NCBI RefSeq assembly: GCF_015752045.1
Contig: NZ_JADOUS010000001.1
Span: 310,001-374,000, forward strand
Reading direction: 5' to 3'
DNA length: 64,000 nt
DNA from: Arthrobacter_D sp015752045
GTDB taxonomy: Bacteria > Actinomycetota > Actinomycetes > Actinomycetales > Micrococcaceae
The position numbers and the translations under genes were made by a program. Below the pieces are notes generated by a model. It worked only from the letters and a program-made list of their open reading frames with translations, searched no databases and was not told the DNA's origin. Of this stretch, positions 11,034 through 19,003 are shown one piece after another. Each line of letters opens with the position of its first letter. Position 1 is the stretch's first letter.

Positions 11034-11360
11034 CAGCAGCCGTCCGCCCGGTCGGGAGGCGCTCAGGGTCTCCGGGCGATGATCGTGCGGGTTGATGATC
11101 GCGGACAGCGGATGCGCCCACTCGTCGGTCCGAGCGTGGGCCACCCTGCCGTCTCCCGCGGACGTCGAGTCCTCGTCCCGCACCTGTGCCTGCCCGGTGC
11201 TGGAGGACGGGTATCGGTGCTGCAGGCCGTCGGCGTCCTCGTCGAGGGCGTAGAGCACCGGATGGCCGTCCCGGGTGGAGGACGTGCCACCGGCGCGGAG
11301 GAGCCCTGCGACCTGGCCGCCGTGGTTGACTGGGGGTCCGGACGACGGAAGTGGGCTCAC
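11034..11360. other. Gene-poor gap; possible minus-strand coding remnant
   Basis: Between the DUF58 stop and the DUF4166 start I see no RNA gene or clear terminator. One minus-strand register (about 11360 down to 11040, beginning at a GTG) has strongly G/C-biased third positions and a balanced acidic composition unlike a shadow, including the stretch DGHPVLYALDEDADG. But it runs without a stop into antisense of the DUF58 gene, so it is not a normal gene. It may be the remains of one. The plus register upstream of the DUF4166 start is less coding-like. Confidence 0.3.
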
Positions 11361-12029
11361 ATGACCTCGATCTACCAGCAGGCGATGGGCAGCGATTTCG
11401 GCCGCCTCCAGCCCGAACTGCGTGAATACTTCGGCCTGCACGCGGAGAGCGGGGTGTCCGGCCACGGCCGGGGGATCTTCGACGTCGCCGGCTGCCCCGC
11501 GTGGTTCGCCCGCCCCGCCTTCCGCCTCACCGCCCTCGAGAACGCGTTCTTCCCCGAGTACAACAGCGACGTCCCGTTCACCATCCGCAACTACCCGCAC
11601 ATCGACCCGTTCGGGCGACCGGCCCTCACAGCACGCCGCGAACTGGACTTCGGCTCCGCCCTGCGCGTCTTCGAGGACACGACGTCGCTGCGCGACGGCA
11701 TCCTGACCGACTACGTGGGCCGCCACCGGCGCATGGCCACGCTCCTGACCTGCTCCGCCACCGCTGACGGCCGCATCCGCATGGTGTCCTCGCAGACGCG
11801 CGTCTTCGCGGGCCTCCGCCTGCCGCTCCCCGACATGCTCGGCGCGCTCGCCTACGTGGAACAGTGGTGGGACGACGACGCCGGCCGGTTCAGGATCAGC
11901 ACTCGGGTCGTCCACCGCCAGCTGGGGACCCTGCTCGTCTACGCGGGGAGCTTCGACTACGTCCTCGAGGAGTTCGACTGCGTCCTGCCCCTCGAGGTCC
12001 GGCCGCAGCGCTGGGAAGAGCGCGTCTGA
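11361..12029 (+). CDS. DUF4166 domain-containing protein
   Basis: 222 residues recognised as DUF4166-like by its opening SIYQQAMGSDFGRLQPELREYFG and the central region NYPHIDPFGRPALTA; function unknown. No signal peptide or membrane helix is evident. I chose the ATG at 11361 because conserved-looking sequence begins there. The same frame is open for another 94 codons upstream, but that part is Arg/Gly-rich with poorer codon bias and overlaps a better minus-strand register. There is no strong Shine-Dalgarno. It stands alone, converging on the MetE-like gene with a gap of 27 bases. Confidence 0.75.
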   Translation: MTSIYQQAMGSDFGRLQPELREYFGLHAESGVSGHGRGIFDVAGCPAWFARPAFRLTALENAFFPEYNSDVPFTIRNYPHIDPFGRPALTARRELDFGSALRVFEDTTSLRDGILTDYVGRHRRMATLLTCSATADGRIRMVSSQTRVFAGLRLPLPDMLGALAYVEQWWDDDAGRFRISTRVVHRQLGTLLVYAGSFDYVLEEFDCVLPLEVRPQRWEERV

Positions 12030-12056
12030 TCTGTCCCCCGCCGGCGTCGGCGCGGA

Positions 12057-13088
12057 TCACCCTTCGGCGCGGACCTGGTCCAGGGCGTCGGCGACCTGCG
12101 CGAGCCGGGTGAGGGCCTGTGTGGCCCCGACCGGGGTCAGCGCGTCGAGGCCCGGCAACGCGGTAATCGTCAGCGAGGCGAGCGCCGTCGCGGGCAGTCC
12201 CACCCGGCGCCAGGCGGCCAGCACCGATTCCGCGAGGACCCTGACCTGGGGGATCCCGGTCCGGGTATCGAGGATCGCGAGCCAGAGCTGCCTCCCGGAC
12301 TCGATGTCCCCGGCGAGGTCCTCCCAGCGGCGATCGGAGATGCGGCGCAGATCCAGGGACAGGGTGGGCGCCGCACTGGACCGCGCAGCATCGACGGCCA
12401 CGTCCCCGTGCCCGGGCGCCAGCACCGTGCCTGCTGCGCCGGCGGCGACGACGGACGCCGTCACGAGATCCCACGCCTCGGTCGCCTCGCGGCGATCCAG
12501 CGCGCGGACGGTCCGGTAGCCGCTCGCGGTGGGCACCCTGCCGGTGAGGACGTCGTCGGCGTCGGGTTCGTCGAACTGCACCAGCACCCCAGCTCCCCTG
12601 GCCACCGCGGACACGCGGCGGACGAGGTCCGCGGCGCCGGCGGCAAGCGACTCGTAGAGCTCGCGCCGCGCGCCGTGGTCGATCAGGACGCGCTCGCCGC
12701 CGTGCAGGTGGGCGCCGGCCGCCAGCGACAGCGGTCCGTGGAGGTGCAGCTTCACCCGCGGGGCGGGGCTCTCCTCGGCGCCGGCGACGTCCCCCAGTGC
12801 ATTGATGTCGGAGGACAGGGCCGATTCCGCGCGGCGCTGGTCCTTGCCGGGCCGAGGGACGAGGCGCCAGCCGTGCGGCTGCAGGTCGAAGGGCAGTTCG
12901 ACGAGCACGCCGAGCGTCCGTCCGACGGCGTCGCTCCCGGGACCGCGCGCGGGCAGGGACGGCAGGAAGGGGAGGTTCGCTCCCCCGAGCTCGCCCCGCA
13001 CGGCACGATTCGCCTCGTGCGGATCCGTGCCCGGCCAGTCGCCGGGAGCCGTCGACCCGACGGCGGGTCCCCGCGTCCCGTCAGGCAT
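12057..13088 (-). CDS. MetE/UROD-like protein lacking zinc cysteines
   Basis: 343 residues with the barrel pattern of the vitamin B12-independent methionine synthase C-terminal domain (KLHLHGPLSLAAG, GVLVQFDEPDAD, VLAPGHGD). Homologues are usually annotated as methionine synthase. True MetE binds zinc through one His, one Glu and two Cys; this protein contains no cysteine at all, so it cannot be an ordinary MetE. It is the last gene of a csd-mnmA-chorismate mutase run and overlaps the chorismate mutase by eight bases. A comparable MetE-like gene (Rv3015c) lies near trmU in M. tuberculosis, which suggests an old association. The role is unknown. Confidence 0.72.
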   Translation of the reverse strand: MPDGTRGPAVGSTAPGDWPGTDPHEANRAVRGELGGANLPFLPSLPARGPGSDAVGRTLGVLVELPFDLQPHGWRLVPRPGKDQRRAESALSSDINALGDVAGAEESPAPRVKLHLHGPLSLAAGAHLHGGERVLIDHGARRELYESLAAGAADLVRRVSAVARGAGVLVQFDEPDADDVLTGRVPTASGYRTVRALDRREATEAWDLVTASVVAAGAAGTVLAPGHGDVAVDAARSSAAPTLSLDLRRISDRRWEDLAGDIESGRQLWLAILDTRTGIPQVRVLAESVLAAWRRVGLPATALASLTITALPGLDALTPVGATQALTRLAQVADALDQVRAEG

Positions 13089-13524
13089 GCGGGCCGTGCG
13101 TCCCGGGCCCGGCGGGTGCCTTCGGGAAGGGCCCGGCCGGTGCCTCCGGGGCCCGGCCGGCGGCGTCGGCGGCGGGCCGGCGGTTCTCGGAGATGGCCTG
13201 ATGGTGGCGGATCACCTCGGAGATGATGAAGTTCAGGAACTTCTCGGCGAACGCCGGATCGAGCTGCGCCTCCTCGGCGAGCATGCGGAGGCGGGCGATC
13301 TGGGCCGCCTCGCGCTGCGGATCGCCGGCGGGGAGGTCGTGTTCGGCCTTCAGGTGTCCCACCCGCTGCGTCGCCTTGAAGCGTTCGGCGAGGAGATACA
13401 CGAGGGTCGCGTCGATGTTGTCGATCGAGCTCCTCACCGAGAGCAGCTCGGCCATCACCTCGGGAGCTACGTCTCCTGCGAGCGAACTGGCGGCCGGGTC
13501 GAAGCCGCTGCGTGGATGCGTCAT
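13081..13524 (-). CDS. Chorismate mutase, AroQ type
   Basis: 147 residues. An all-helical type II chorismate mutase domain lies at about 20-110: ELLSVRSSIDNIDATLVYLL, then ERFKATQRVGHLKAEHDLPAGDPQREAAQI, with the expected Arg, Lys and Glu residues. It converts chorismate to prephenate for Phe/Tyr synthesis. The C-terminal 35 residues are Ala/Pro-rich and probably disordered. The ATG at 13524 with CTGGAG ahead is preferred to a GTG 24 bases upstream. It lies 43 bases after mnmA and overlaps the MetE-like gene. The chemistry does not explain the company of tRNA thiolation genes; they are probably only co-transcribed. Confidence 0.88.
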   Translation of the reverse strand: MTHPRSGFDPAASSLAGDVAPEVMAELLSVRSSIDNIDATLVYLLAERFKATQRVGHLKAEHDLPAGDPQREAAQIARLRMLAEEAQLDPAFAEKFLNFIISEVIRHHQAISENRRPAADAAGRAPEAPAGPFPKAPAGPGTHGPHA

Positions 13525-13567
13525 GACTCCAGTCAAGCAGAACCCCACGGGGCTCCGTGAACTGCGA

Positions 13568-14707
13568 CTAGCCCTGCAGCGCGGCCGGTTCGGGGCGGAG
13601 GGCGGAACGGGCGGAGTCGATGGTCGCCTGGCCGAGCACCCGCGTGCCCTGGTACAGCACCACGGTCTGCCCGGGCGCCACGCCGCGCATCGGCTCGATC
13701 AGCCGGACCACGAGCTGCTGGGCGCCGCCGTCCTCCTCGACCCTCGCGCGGGCCGCGACGGGATCGCCGTGCGCCCGGACCTGGGCCATGCAGTCGAACT
13801 CGTCGCCGGTCCGCACCTCGTCGATGGGCACGCCGGCCCAGGACACCTTGATGCCCCGCATCTCGTCGATGGCGAGCAGGTGCTCGGGGCCGACGACGAC
13901 CTCGTTCTGCTTGGGCCGGATCTCGAGCACGAAGCGGGGCTTGCCGTCCGCGGCCGGGGTGCCGAGCTTGAGGCCGCGCCGCTGGCCGACCGTGAACGCG
14001 TTCGCGCCGGGGTGGCTGCCGATCTTCCCGCCGTCGACGTCGAGGATGTCCCCGTCGGTCATGTCGATGCGCTCCTCGAGCCAGCCGCGGGTGTCGCCGT
14101 CGGGGATGAAGCAGATGTCGTGGCTGTCGGGCTTGTTCGCGACGGACAGGCCGCGGCGTTCCGCCTCGGCACGCACCTCGGCCTTCGACGGCGTCTCCGC
14201 CAGCGGGAACATGGAGTGCTTCAGCTGCTCGTGGGTGAGCACGCCGAGCACGTAGGACTGGTCCTTCGCCCAGTCCGCCGCCCGGTGGAGTTCGGGGTTC
14301 CCCTCGGCGTCCTCGACCACCTTCGCGTAGTGGCCGGTGCAGACGGCGTCGAACCCGAGCGCGAGCGCCTTCTCGAGCAGCGCCGCGAACTTGATGCGCT
14401 CGTTGCAGCGCATGCAGGGGTTCGGGGTGCGGCCTGCGGCGTACTCGGCGATGAAGTCGTCGACGACGTCCTCCTTGAACCGCTCGGAGAAGTCCCAGAC
14501 GTAGTACGGGATGCCGAGGATGTCGCACGCGCGCCAGGCGTCCCGCGAGTCCTCGATGGTGCAGCAGCCGCGGCTGCCCGTCCTGAGCGTCCCGGGCATG
14601 CGGGACAGCGCGAGGTGGACGCCGACGACGTCATGCCCTGCCTCGACGGCCCGTGCCGCCGCCACCGCGGAGTCGACGCCGCCGCTCATCGCTGCCAGTA
14701 CCCTCAT
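13568..14707 (-). CDS. mnmA: tRNA-specific 2-thiouridylase MnmA
   Basis: 379 residues. The N-terminal PP-loop AMSGGVDSAVAA binds ATP for adenylation of U34 in Glu, Gln and Lys tRNAs. The catalytic cysteines are in NPCMRCN (about residue 102) and DICFIPDGD (about 199). Further MnmA blocks are CTGHYAK, ANKPDSHDICF and FTVGQRRGL. The gene overlaps the upstream cysteine desulfurase as ATGA, so the sulfur donor and the thiolase are made together. Full length for the family. Confidence 0.96.
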   Translation of the reverse strand: MRVLAAMSGGVDSAVAAARAVEAGHDVVGVHLALSRMPGTLRTGSRGCCTIEDSRDAWRACDILGIPYYVWDFSERFKEDVVDDFIAEYAAGRTPNPCMRCNERIKFAALLEKALALGFDAVCTGHYAKVVEDAEGNPELHRAADWAKDQSYVLGVLTHEQLKHSMFPLAETPSKAEVRAEAERRGLSVANKPDSHDICFIPDGDTRGWLEERIDMTDGDILDVDGGKIGSHPGANAFTVGQRRGLKLGTPAADGKPRFVLEIRPKQNEVVVGPEHLLAIDEMRGIKVSWAGVPIDEVRTGDEFDCMAQVRAHGDPVAARARVEEDGGAQQLVVRLIEPMRGVAPGQTVVLYQGTRVLGQATIDSARSALRPEPAALQG

Positions 14708-15927
14708 GAGAAACCCGTTCCTGCCGTCTGGATGGTCGATGCGTGTCCGGCCATTCCGGCCTTGCGGGCGCGGCCGTACGCCTCGCCTATGGCACCCACC
14801 ACCGCGTCAACGTCGTCGGCCGTGGATGTATGCCCCAGGCTGAACCGCTGGGCGCCCCGGGCCTCGTCCTCCGTCAGGCCCATGGCGAGCAGCACGTGCG
14901 ACGGCCTGGGGACGCCGGCGGTGCAGGCCGATCCCGTGGAGGACTCGATGCCCGCGAGGTCGAGGAGGAACAGCAGCGAGTCGCCCTCGCAGCCGGGGAA
15001 GGTGAAGTGCACGTTGCCGGGGAGCCGGGTGCCCTCGGGAGCCGGATGCGCGACGCCGCGCAGCACCGCCTCCGGGACCTCGCCGCGGATGCCCTCGATG
15101 AGGCGGTCCCGCAGGGCGGCCAGGCGGGGCGCCTCGTCCGCGAGGTGGACGACGGCGTCGTCGGCGGCGGCGGCGAATGCGGCGATACCCGCGCCGTCGA
15201 GCGTGCCCGACCGGATGTCCCGCTCCTGCCCGCCGCCGTGCTGCACGGGCGTGAGCGTCACCGCGCGTCCCACCAGCAGAGCGCCGACGCCCACAGGGCC
15301 GCCGATCTTGTGGGCGCTCACGGCCATGGTCGCGAGCCCCGAGTCGGCGAAGGACAGCGGGACGGAGCCGAACGCCTGCACGGCGTCGCTGTGGACGGGG
15401 ACCCCGTACCGCGCGGCCTCCGCCGTGATGGCCCGGACCGGCTCGATGGTCCCGACCTCGTTGTTGGCCCACATGACCGTCACGAGCGCGGTCCGGTCCG
15501 GGGCCTCGGCCAGCGCGGTCCGCAGCGCCTCGAGGGAGACGAGCCCGGTGGCGTCGACGGGGAGCCACACCACCTCGGCGCCCTCGTGGCGCCCGAGCCA
15601 CTCGACGGTGTCCTGGACGGCGTGGTGCTCCACGGAGCTGCACAGGATCCTCGTACGGGACGGGTCCGCCGCGCGGCGGGCCCAGAAGAGTCCCTTGATC
15701 GCGAGGTTGTCCGCCTCGGTCCCGCCGGAGGTGAAGATCACCTCCGAGGCGTGCGCCCCGGCCGCCGACGCGATCGTCTCGCGGGCTTCCTCGACCGATC
15801 GACGGGCACGCCGGCCGGAGCCGTGGAGGGAGGAAGGATTCCCGCTCCGGCTGAGTTCGCGGGTGAGGGCGGCGAGCGCGGGCGCCGAGATCGGCGTGGT
15901 CGCCGCGTGATCGACATACACGGGCAT
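14704..15927 (-). CDS. Cysteine desulfurase (NifS/IscS-like)
   Basis: 407 residues, PLP-dependent class V aminotransferase fold. The start MPVYVDHAATTP is the family N-terminus. The PLP Schiff-base lysine is Lys207 in SAHKIGGP; the catalytic loop cysteine is Cys335 in GSACTAGVPRPSHVL. It takes sulfur from cysteine as a persulfide and probably hands it to MnmA, whose gene overlaps by four bases. The ATG start has a TAGAAT hexamer six bases upstream, so the transcript may be leaderless, though CGGAGC could serve as a weak Shine-Dalgarno. It diverges from the folP-like gene. Confidence 0.95.
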   Translation of the reverse strand: MPVYVDHAATTPISAPALAALTRELSRSGNPSSLHGSGRRARRSVEEARETIASAAGAHASEVIFTSGGTEADNLAIKGLFWARRAADPSRTRILCSSVEHHAVQDTVEWLGRHEGAEVVWLPVDATGLVSLEALRTALAEAPDRTALVTVMWANNEVGTIEPVRAITAEAARYGVPVHSDAVQAFGSVPLSFADSGLATMAVSAHKIGGPVGVGALLVGRAVTLTPVQHGGGQERDIRSGTLDGAGIAAFAAAADDAVVHLADEAPRLAALRDRLIEGIRGEVPEAVLRGVAHPAPEGTRLPGNVHFTFPGCEGDSLLFLLDLAGIESSTGSACTAGVPRPSHVLLAMGLTEDEARGAQRFSLGHTSTADDVDAVVGAIGEAYGRARKAGMAGHASTIQTAGTGFS

Positions 15928-15933
15928 GCTCCG

Positions 15934-15939
15934 ATTCTA
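15934..15939 (-). promoter_or_regulatory. TAGAAT -10 box, probable leaderless promoter
   Basis: TAGAAT on the minus strand matches TATAAT at five of six positions and ends six bases before the desulfurase ATG, so transcription would begin at or next to the start codon. No clear -35 hexamer is visible. Confidence 0.5.
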
Positions 15940-16016
15940 CGGGCGCCGCGCCGGGCCGCCGATTCCGGTGGCGTCCGTCACGCGCCGCCCAGGGCGGGGC
16001 GCCCAGCCCGCAGTGG

Positions 16017-16022
16017 TAGAAA
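16017..16022 (+). promoter_or_regulatory. TAGAAA -10-like box, probable leaderless promoter
   Basis: TAGAAA lies six bases before the GTG of the folP-like gene. No Shine-Dalgarno stands between them, which fits a leaderless transcript. The -35 region is not recognisable. Confidence 0.42.
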
Positions 16023-16028
16023 GACAGG

Positions 16029-16973
16029 GTGGACAGTCAAACAGCGGCTCCTTCCCCCTCCGGCCCCTACCTCCCCGCTTTCCGGCACGCGGTGCACACG
16101 TTCGGCGCGCGCACCCTGGACTTCGACCGCCAGATCGCACTCATGGCCGTGATCAACCGGACACCGGACTCGTTCTACGACGGCGGAACGACGTTCGCGC
16201 TCCAGGCCGCCGTCGACGCATCCCTGCGGGCGGTCGAGGACGGCGCCGACTGGGTGGACATCGGTGGCGCGCCCTTCTCGCCGGGTGAGGCCATCCCGGC
16301 GTCGGAGGAGATCGACCGGATCGTCCCCGTGATCAGCGCCGTCCGCGCGGCGTCGGACGTCATCATCTCCGCGGACACGTTCCTGCCCGAGGTGGCCCGC
16401 CAGGCGCTGGCCGCCGGGGCCAACGTGGTCAACGACACCACGGGCCTGCGGGACCCCGACATGGCCGCGGTGGTCGCCGAGGCGGGAGCGCACCTCGTCA
16501 TCACCCACAGCCTCGCCGCGCCGCGCACCGTGTACCCGCGGCCCACCTACGGCGACGTGGTCGGCGAGATCGCGGAGTTCCTCCTGCAGAAGGTCGACGA
16601 CGCCGTACGGCTGGGCATTCCGGAGGACCGGATCCTCCTCGACCCCGGGCACGACCTCAACAAGAACACCCTGCACTCCCTCGAGATCACCCGCCGGTTC
16701 CCCGAGATCGCCGGGCTCGGCTTCCCCACGCTCGCCGCGGTGTCCAACAAGGACTTCATCGGCGAGACACTCGACCGTCCGAAGGGGGAACGTGTGGAGG
16801 GATCGCTCGCCGCCGCCGTGATCTGCATCCTCGGCGGTGCCCGCGTGGTCCGCATGCACAATGTGTCGGCGTCCCGGGCGGCGATCGACATCACCGAGGC
16901 GGTCCTCGGGTGGCGGCAGCCCGCGTACCTCAGGCACAACATGGGCGAGGTCAACGGGCCGGTGACGCGATGA
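16029..16973 (+). CDS. Dihydropteroate synthase-like protein (FolP2 type)
   Basis: 314 residues, TIM-barrel of the pterin-binding family. Loop 1 reads AVINRTPDSFYDGG, close to the DHPS consensus, and VVNDTTG and LDPGHD are present. But the SRK motif that binds pterin and sulfonamide in real DHPS is replaced by SNKDFIGETL, and RVHD by RMHN. Those replacements match M. tuberculosis FolP2 (Rv1207), which is reported not to act as DHPS. I therefore infer a FolP2-like function rather than sulfonamide-target DHPS. A GTG start at 16029 sits six bases after a -10-like box. Its stop overlaps the RibD-like gene as ATGA. Confidence 0.82.
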   Translation: MDSQTAAPSPSGPYLPAFRHAVHTFGARTLDFDRQIALMAVINRTPDSFYDGGTTFALQAAVDASLRAVEDGADWVDIGGAPFSPGEAIPASEEIDRIVPVISAVRAASDVIISADTFLPEVARQALAAGANVVNDTTGLRDPDMAAVVAEAGAHLVITHSLAAPRTVYPRPTYGDVVGEIAEFLLQKVDDAVRLGIPEDRILLDPGHDLNKNTLHSLEITRRFPEIAGLGFPTLAAVSNKDFIGETLDRPKGERVEGSLAAAVICILGGARVVRMHNVSASRAAIDITEAVLGWRQPAYLRHNMGEVNGPVTR

Positions 16974-17713
16974 TCACCTCGCTCATCCCGGCCACCGGCG
17001 GAGCGATCGACGACGACGCCCTGCACCGCCTTTACGCCTACCCCGTCACCGACAGGCCCTATGTCCGCTTCAACTTCGTGGCCGCCGCCGACGGCGCCGC
17101 GACGAGCGGCGGCTTCTCCGCGGGCCTGGGGAACGACGGCGACAAGCGCATCTTCACCGTCCTGCGACGCCTCGCGGATGTGGTGCTCGTGGGGGCGGGC
17201 ACCATCCGCGCGGAAGGGTACGGGGGCGAGCTGGTCGACGACGACGCCCGGTCGTGGCGCCGGGGCCACGGCCTCGCCGAGCACCCCGCCGTCGCGGTGA
17301 TCTCGGGCAGCCTCGACCTCGACCCGTCCAGCGACTTCTTCGGCCAGGCGCCCGTCCGCCCGCTCATCCTCACCAGTACCGGGGCCGCGGCGGACAGGCG
17401 CACCGCCCTCGAGCGGGTCGCGGACGTCGTCGACTGCGGCACCGACACCGTGGAGGCGCCGGCCGCGCTCGCGGAGCTCGGCCGGCGCGGGCTGCTGAAG
17501 ATCATCTGCGAGGGCGGGCCGGCCGTGCTGGGCGACTTCACCCGGTCGGGGGCCGTCGACGAGCTGTGCCTCTCGATCAGTCCATTGCTGGCGGGCGGCG
17601 ACGGACCGAGGATCGCCGTGGGGCGGAGCCCAGAGGCCGCCATCGGGCTGACGCTCTCCTCCCTGCTGGCGGAGGACTCGGCCCTCTATACGCTGTACCG
17701 GCGCGCGGGCTGA
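16970..17713 (+). CDS. RibD C-terminal/DHFR-fold reductase
   Basis: 247 residues, RibD_C domain of the dihydrofolate reductase superfamily. Motifs include VRFNFVAAADGAATSG near the start, VVLVGAGTIRAEGYG and CEGGPAVLGDF, typical of NADPH-dependent pyrimidine reductases. The N-terminal deaminase of true RibD is absent. Its M. tuberculosis relative Rv2671 has been reported to show dihydrofolate reductase activity. Here the ATGA overlap with a dihydropteroate synthase homologue suggests a pterin or folate substrate. The ATG at 16970 is chosen from the overlap; the upstream open frame is antisense-like. Confidence 0.8.
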   Translation: MITSLIPATGGAIDDDALHRLYAYPVTDRPYVRFNFVAAADGAATSGGFSAGLGNDGDKRIFTVLRRLADVVLVGAGTIRAEGYGGELVDDDARSWRRGHGLAEHPAVAVISGSLDLDPSSDFFGQAPVRPLILTSTGAAADRRTALERVADVVDCGTDTVEAPAALAELGRRGLLKIICEGGPAVLGDFTRSGAVDELCLSISPLLAGGDGPRIAVGRSPEAAIGLTLSSLLAEDSALYTLYRRAG

Positions 17714-17866
17714 CCGAGGACCGCAGCGGAGCCACCGGGGCCGGTGGGCGAACTTCTCCGCCCGCCGCGGCGTTGTATCAACGCCTGCACGCGCAGGCAG
17801 TCCCGTCCGGGGACGCGTGTCGGTGGGGCGGTCCCGACGGCCGGGCAGCCGGCGGGACCGGCGCTT

Positions 17867-17895
17867 TTGTCCGGGCCCGGCCGTGCCTCTAGTGT
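17867..17895 (+). promoter_or_regulatory. Candidate sigma-A-like promoter of the J-domain gene
   Basis: TTGTCC (17867-17872), 17 bases, then TAGTGT (17890-17895). The spacing is ideal and the TAG..T -10 type is common in actinobacteria. It would give a 5' leader of about 85 bases before 17987. The rest of the gap from 17714 has no gene that I can support. Confidence 0.45.
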
Positions 17896-17986
17896 CAGGG
17901 GGAAGCGCGGACGGCCGTCCAGGGGTTGCGGCCCGGGACCGGTTCCCGGTCCGCCTGGGACACAGGACACCAGAAAGGGCCGATCA

Positions 17987-18994
17987 ATGGCAGAGGCAGT
18001 GCGGAAGTCGTACTACGACATCCTCGGGGTGCCCCCCGAGGCCGATGCCAAGGCCATCAAGGATGCCTACCGGCGTGCGGCCCGCGCTGCGCACCCGGAC
18101 CTCGGTGGCAGTGCGACCCGGTTCCATGACGTCGCCGTCGCCTACGAGACCCTGAGCGACCCCCGGCGCCGCGAGCGCTACGACGCCGACACCGGGCGCG
18201 GGCGCGCCTCGACCCCCGGGACGACGGGGACTACAGGGACCGCCGGAGCCACCGGCCCGGCCCGCACCCCCGGCGCGGCGACGGCAGGCCGCTACGGGGC
18301 GCCGGGGCCTGGTGGTTCGACGCGCACGAGCGTCGAGGACGAGGATGCTGCGAGGTCCGCGGCGAACTACCTGCCGCCGTTCTCGCCGTCGTCCCCGCCC
18401 GCCGTCCCCCTGATCCTCGCCGGCCGGCAGCTCCACGGATCGCCACGACAGCCGGGCATGTTCGGGCGGCTGTCGTCCGCTGTCCGCGCGAGGATCGACG
18501 GCGAGACCAGGACCGCTGCCCTGCTCGAGCGGGGGCTCCTGGCGACCTACCCGGCCGCGCGCCTGGTCAACGGCCTCCGGTTCGACGACCGGGACGGGAC
18601 GACGGCGGGCCACGTGCTGCTGGCCGGCTACCGGATCGCGGTGATCGACTCCTTCACCGCGTCCCCCGGCAACTTCTCCTGGGACGGCCGGTCCCTCCGC
18701 CATCAGGGGCGGCCGGTGGAGCTCGAGGTACCGAGGGCGGTGCGTGCCGTGCAGGACCTCTTCCCCGAGTGCAACGTGGCCGGCTGGGTGGTGATCCATG
18801 GCGCACCGGACAATCCCTTCGCCCCGGTGATCGACGTCCCGCCGGGCTTCGACCGCGCGTCGACGACCCTCGTCCAGGTGGTGAACGCGGGCACCGCCGT
18901 CCGCACCCTCCGTTCCTTCCTGTCCTCGGGACCCACGCCGAACGTCGTCCAGCTACCCGTGCTCGCGCGTCTGCTGGCCGTTGCCGGAAGCTAG
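17987..18994 (+). CDS. J-domain protein with uncharacterised C-terminal domain
   Basis: 335 residues. Residues 7-70 are a J domain with the HPD motif at 36-38 (RAAHPDLGG), which stimulates Hsp70 ATPase. There is no Gly/Phe region or zinc finger. A Thr/Gly/Ala/Pro linker (about 70-110) leads to a C-terminal domain of about 190 residues (from YLPPFSPSSP). Its core, GHVLLAGYRIAVIDSF followed by WDG and a later VAGWVVIHG, is laid out rather like a NERD nuclease domain, but the active-site residues I would expect are not obvious. It is likely a specialised Hsp70 co-chaperone. The ATG at 17987 follows AGAAAGGG. Confidence 0.75.
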   Translation: MAEAVRKSYYDILGVPPEADAKAIKDAYRRAARAAHPDLGGSATRFHDVAVAYETLSDPRRRERYDADTGRGRASTPGTTGTTGTAGATGPARTPGAATAGRYGAPGPGGSTRTSVEDEDAARSAANYLPPFSPSSPPAVPLILAGRQLHGSPRQPGMFGRLSSAVRARIDGETRTAALLERGLLATYPAARLVNGLRFDDRDGTTAGHVLLAGYRIAVIDSFTASPGNFSWDGRSLRHQGRPVELEVPRAVRAVQDLFPECNVAGWVVIHGAPDNPFAPVIDVPPGFDRASTTLVQVVNAGTAVRTLRSFLSSGPTPNVVQLPVLARLLAVAGS

Positions 18995-18997
18995 GAT
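18992..18997 (+). promoter_or_regulatory. TAGGAT -10-like box before trmL
   Basis: TAGGAT overlaps the stop codon of the J-domain gene and ends six bases before the trmL GTG. With only nine bases between the genes, trmL could be read both by read-through and from its own leaderless start. Confidence 0.4.
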
Positions 18998-19003
18998 GAA
19001 GGC

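Noticed and set aside
11079..11360. N-terminal extension of the DUF4166 protein
   Set aside because: Codon bias is lower than in the rest of the gene and the family-like sequence begins at 11361.
13223..15910. A plus-strand frame of 895 codons across chorismate mutase, mnmA and the desulfurase
   Set aside because: Antisense to genes with intact catalytic motifs; composition not protein-like.
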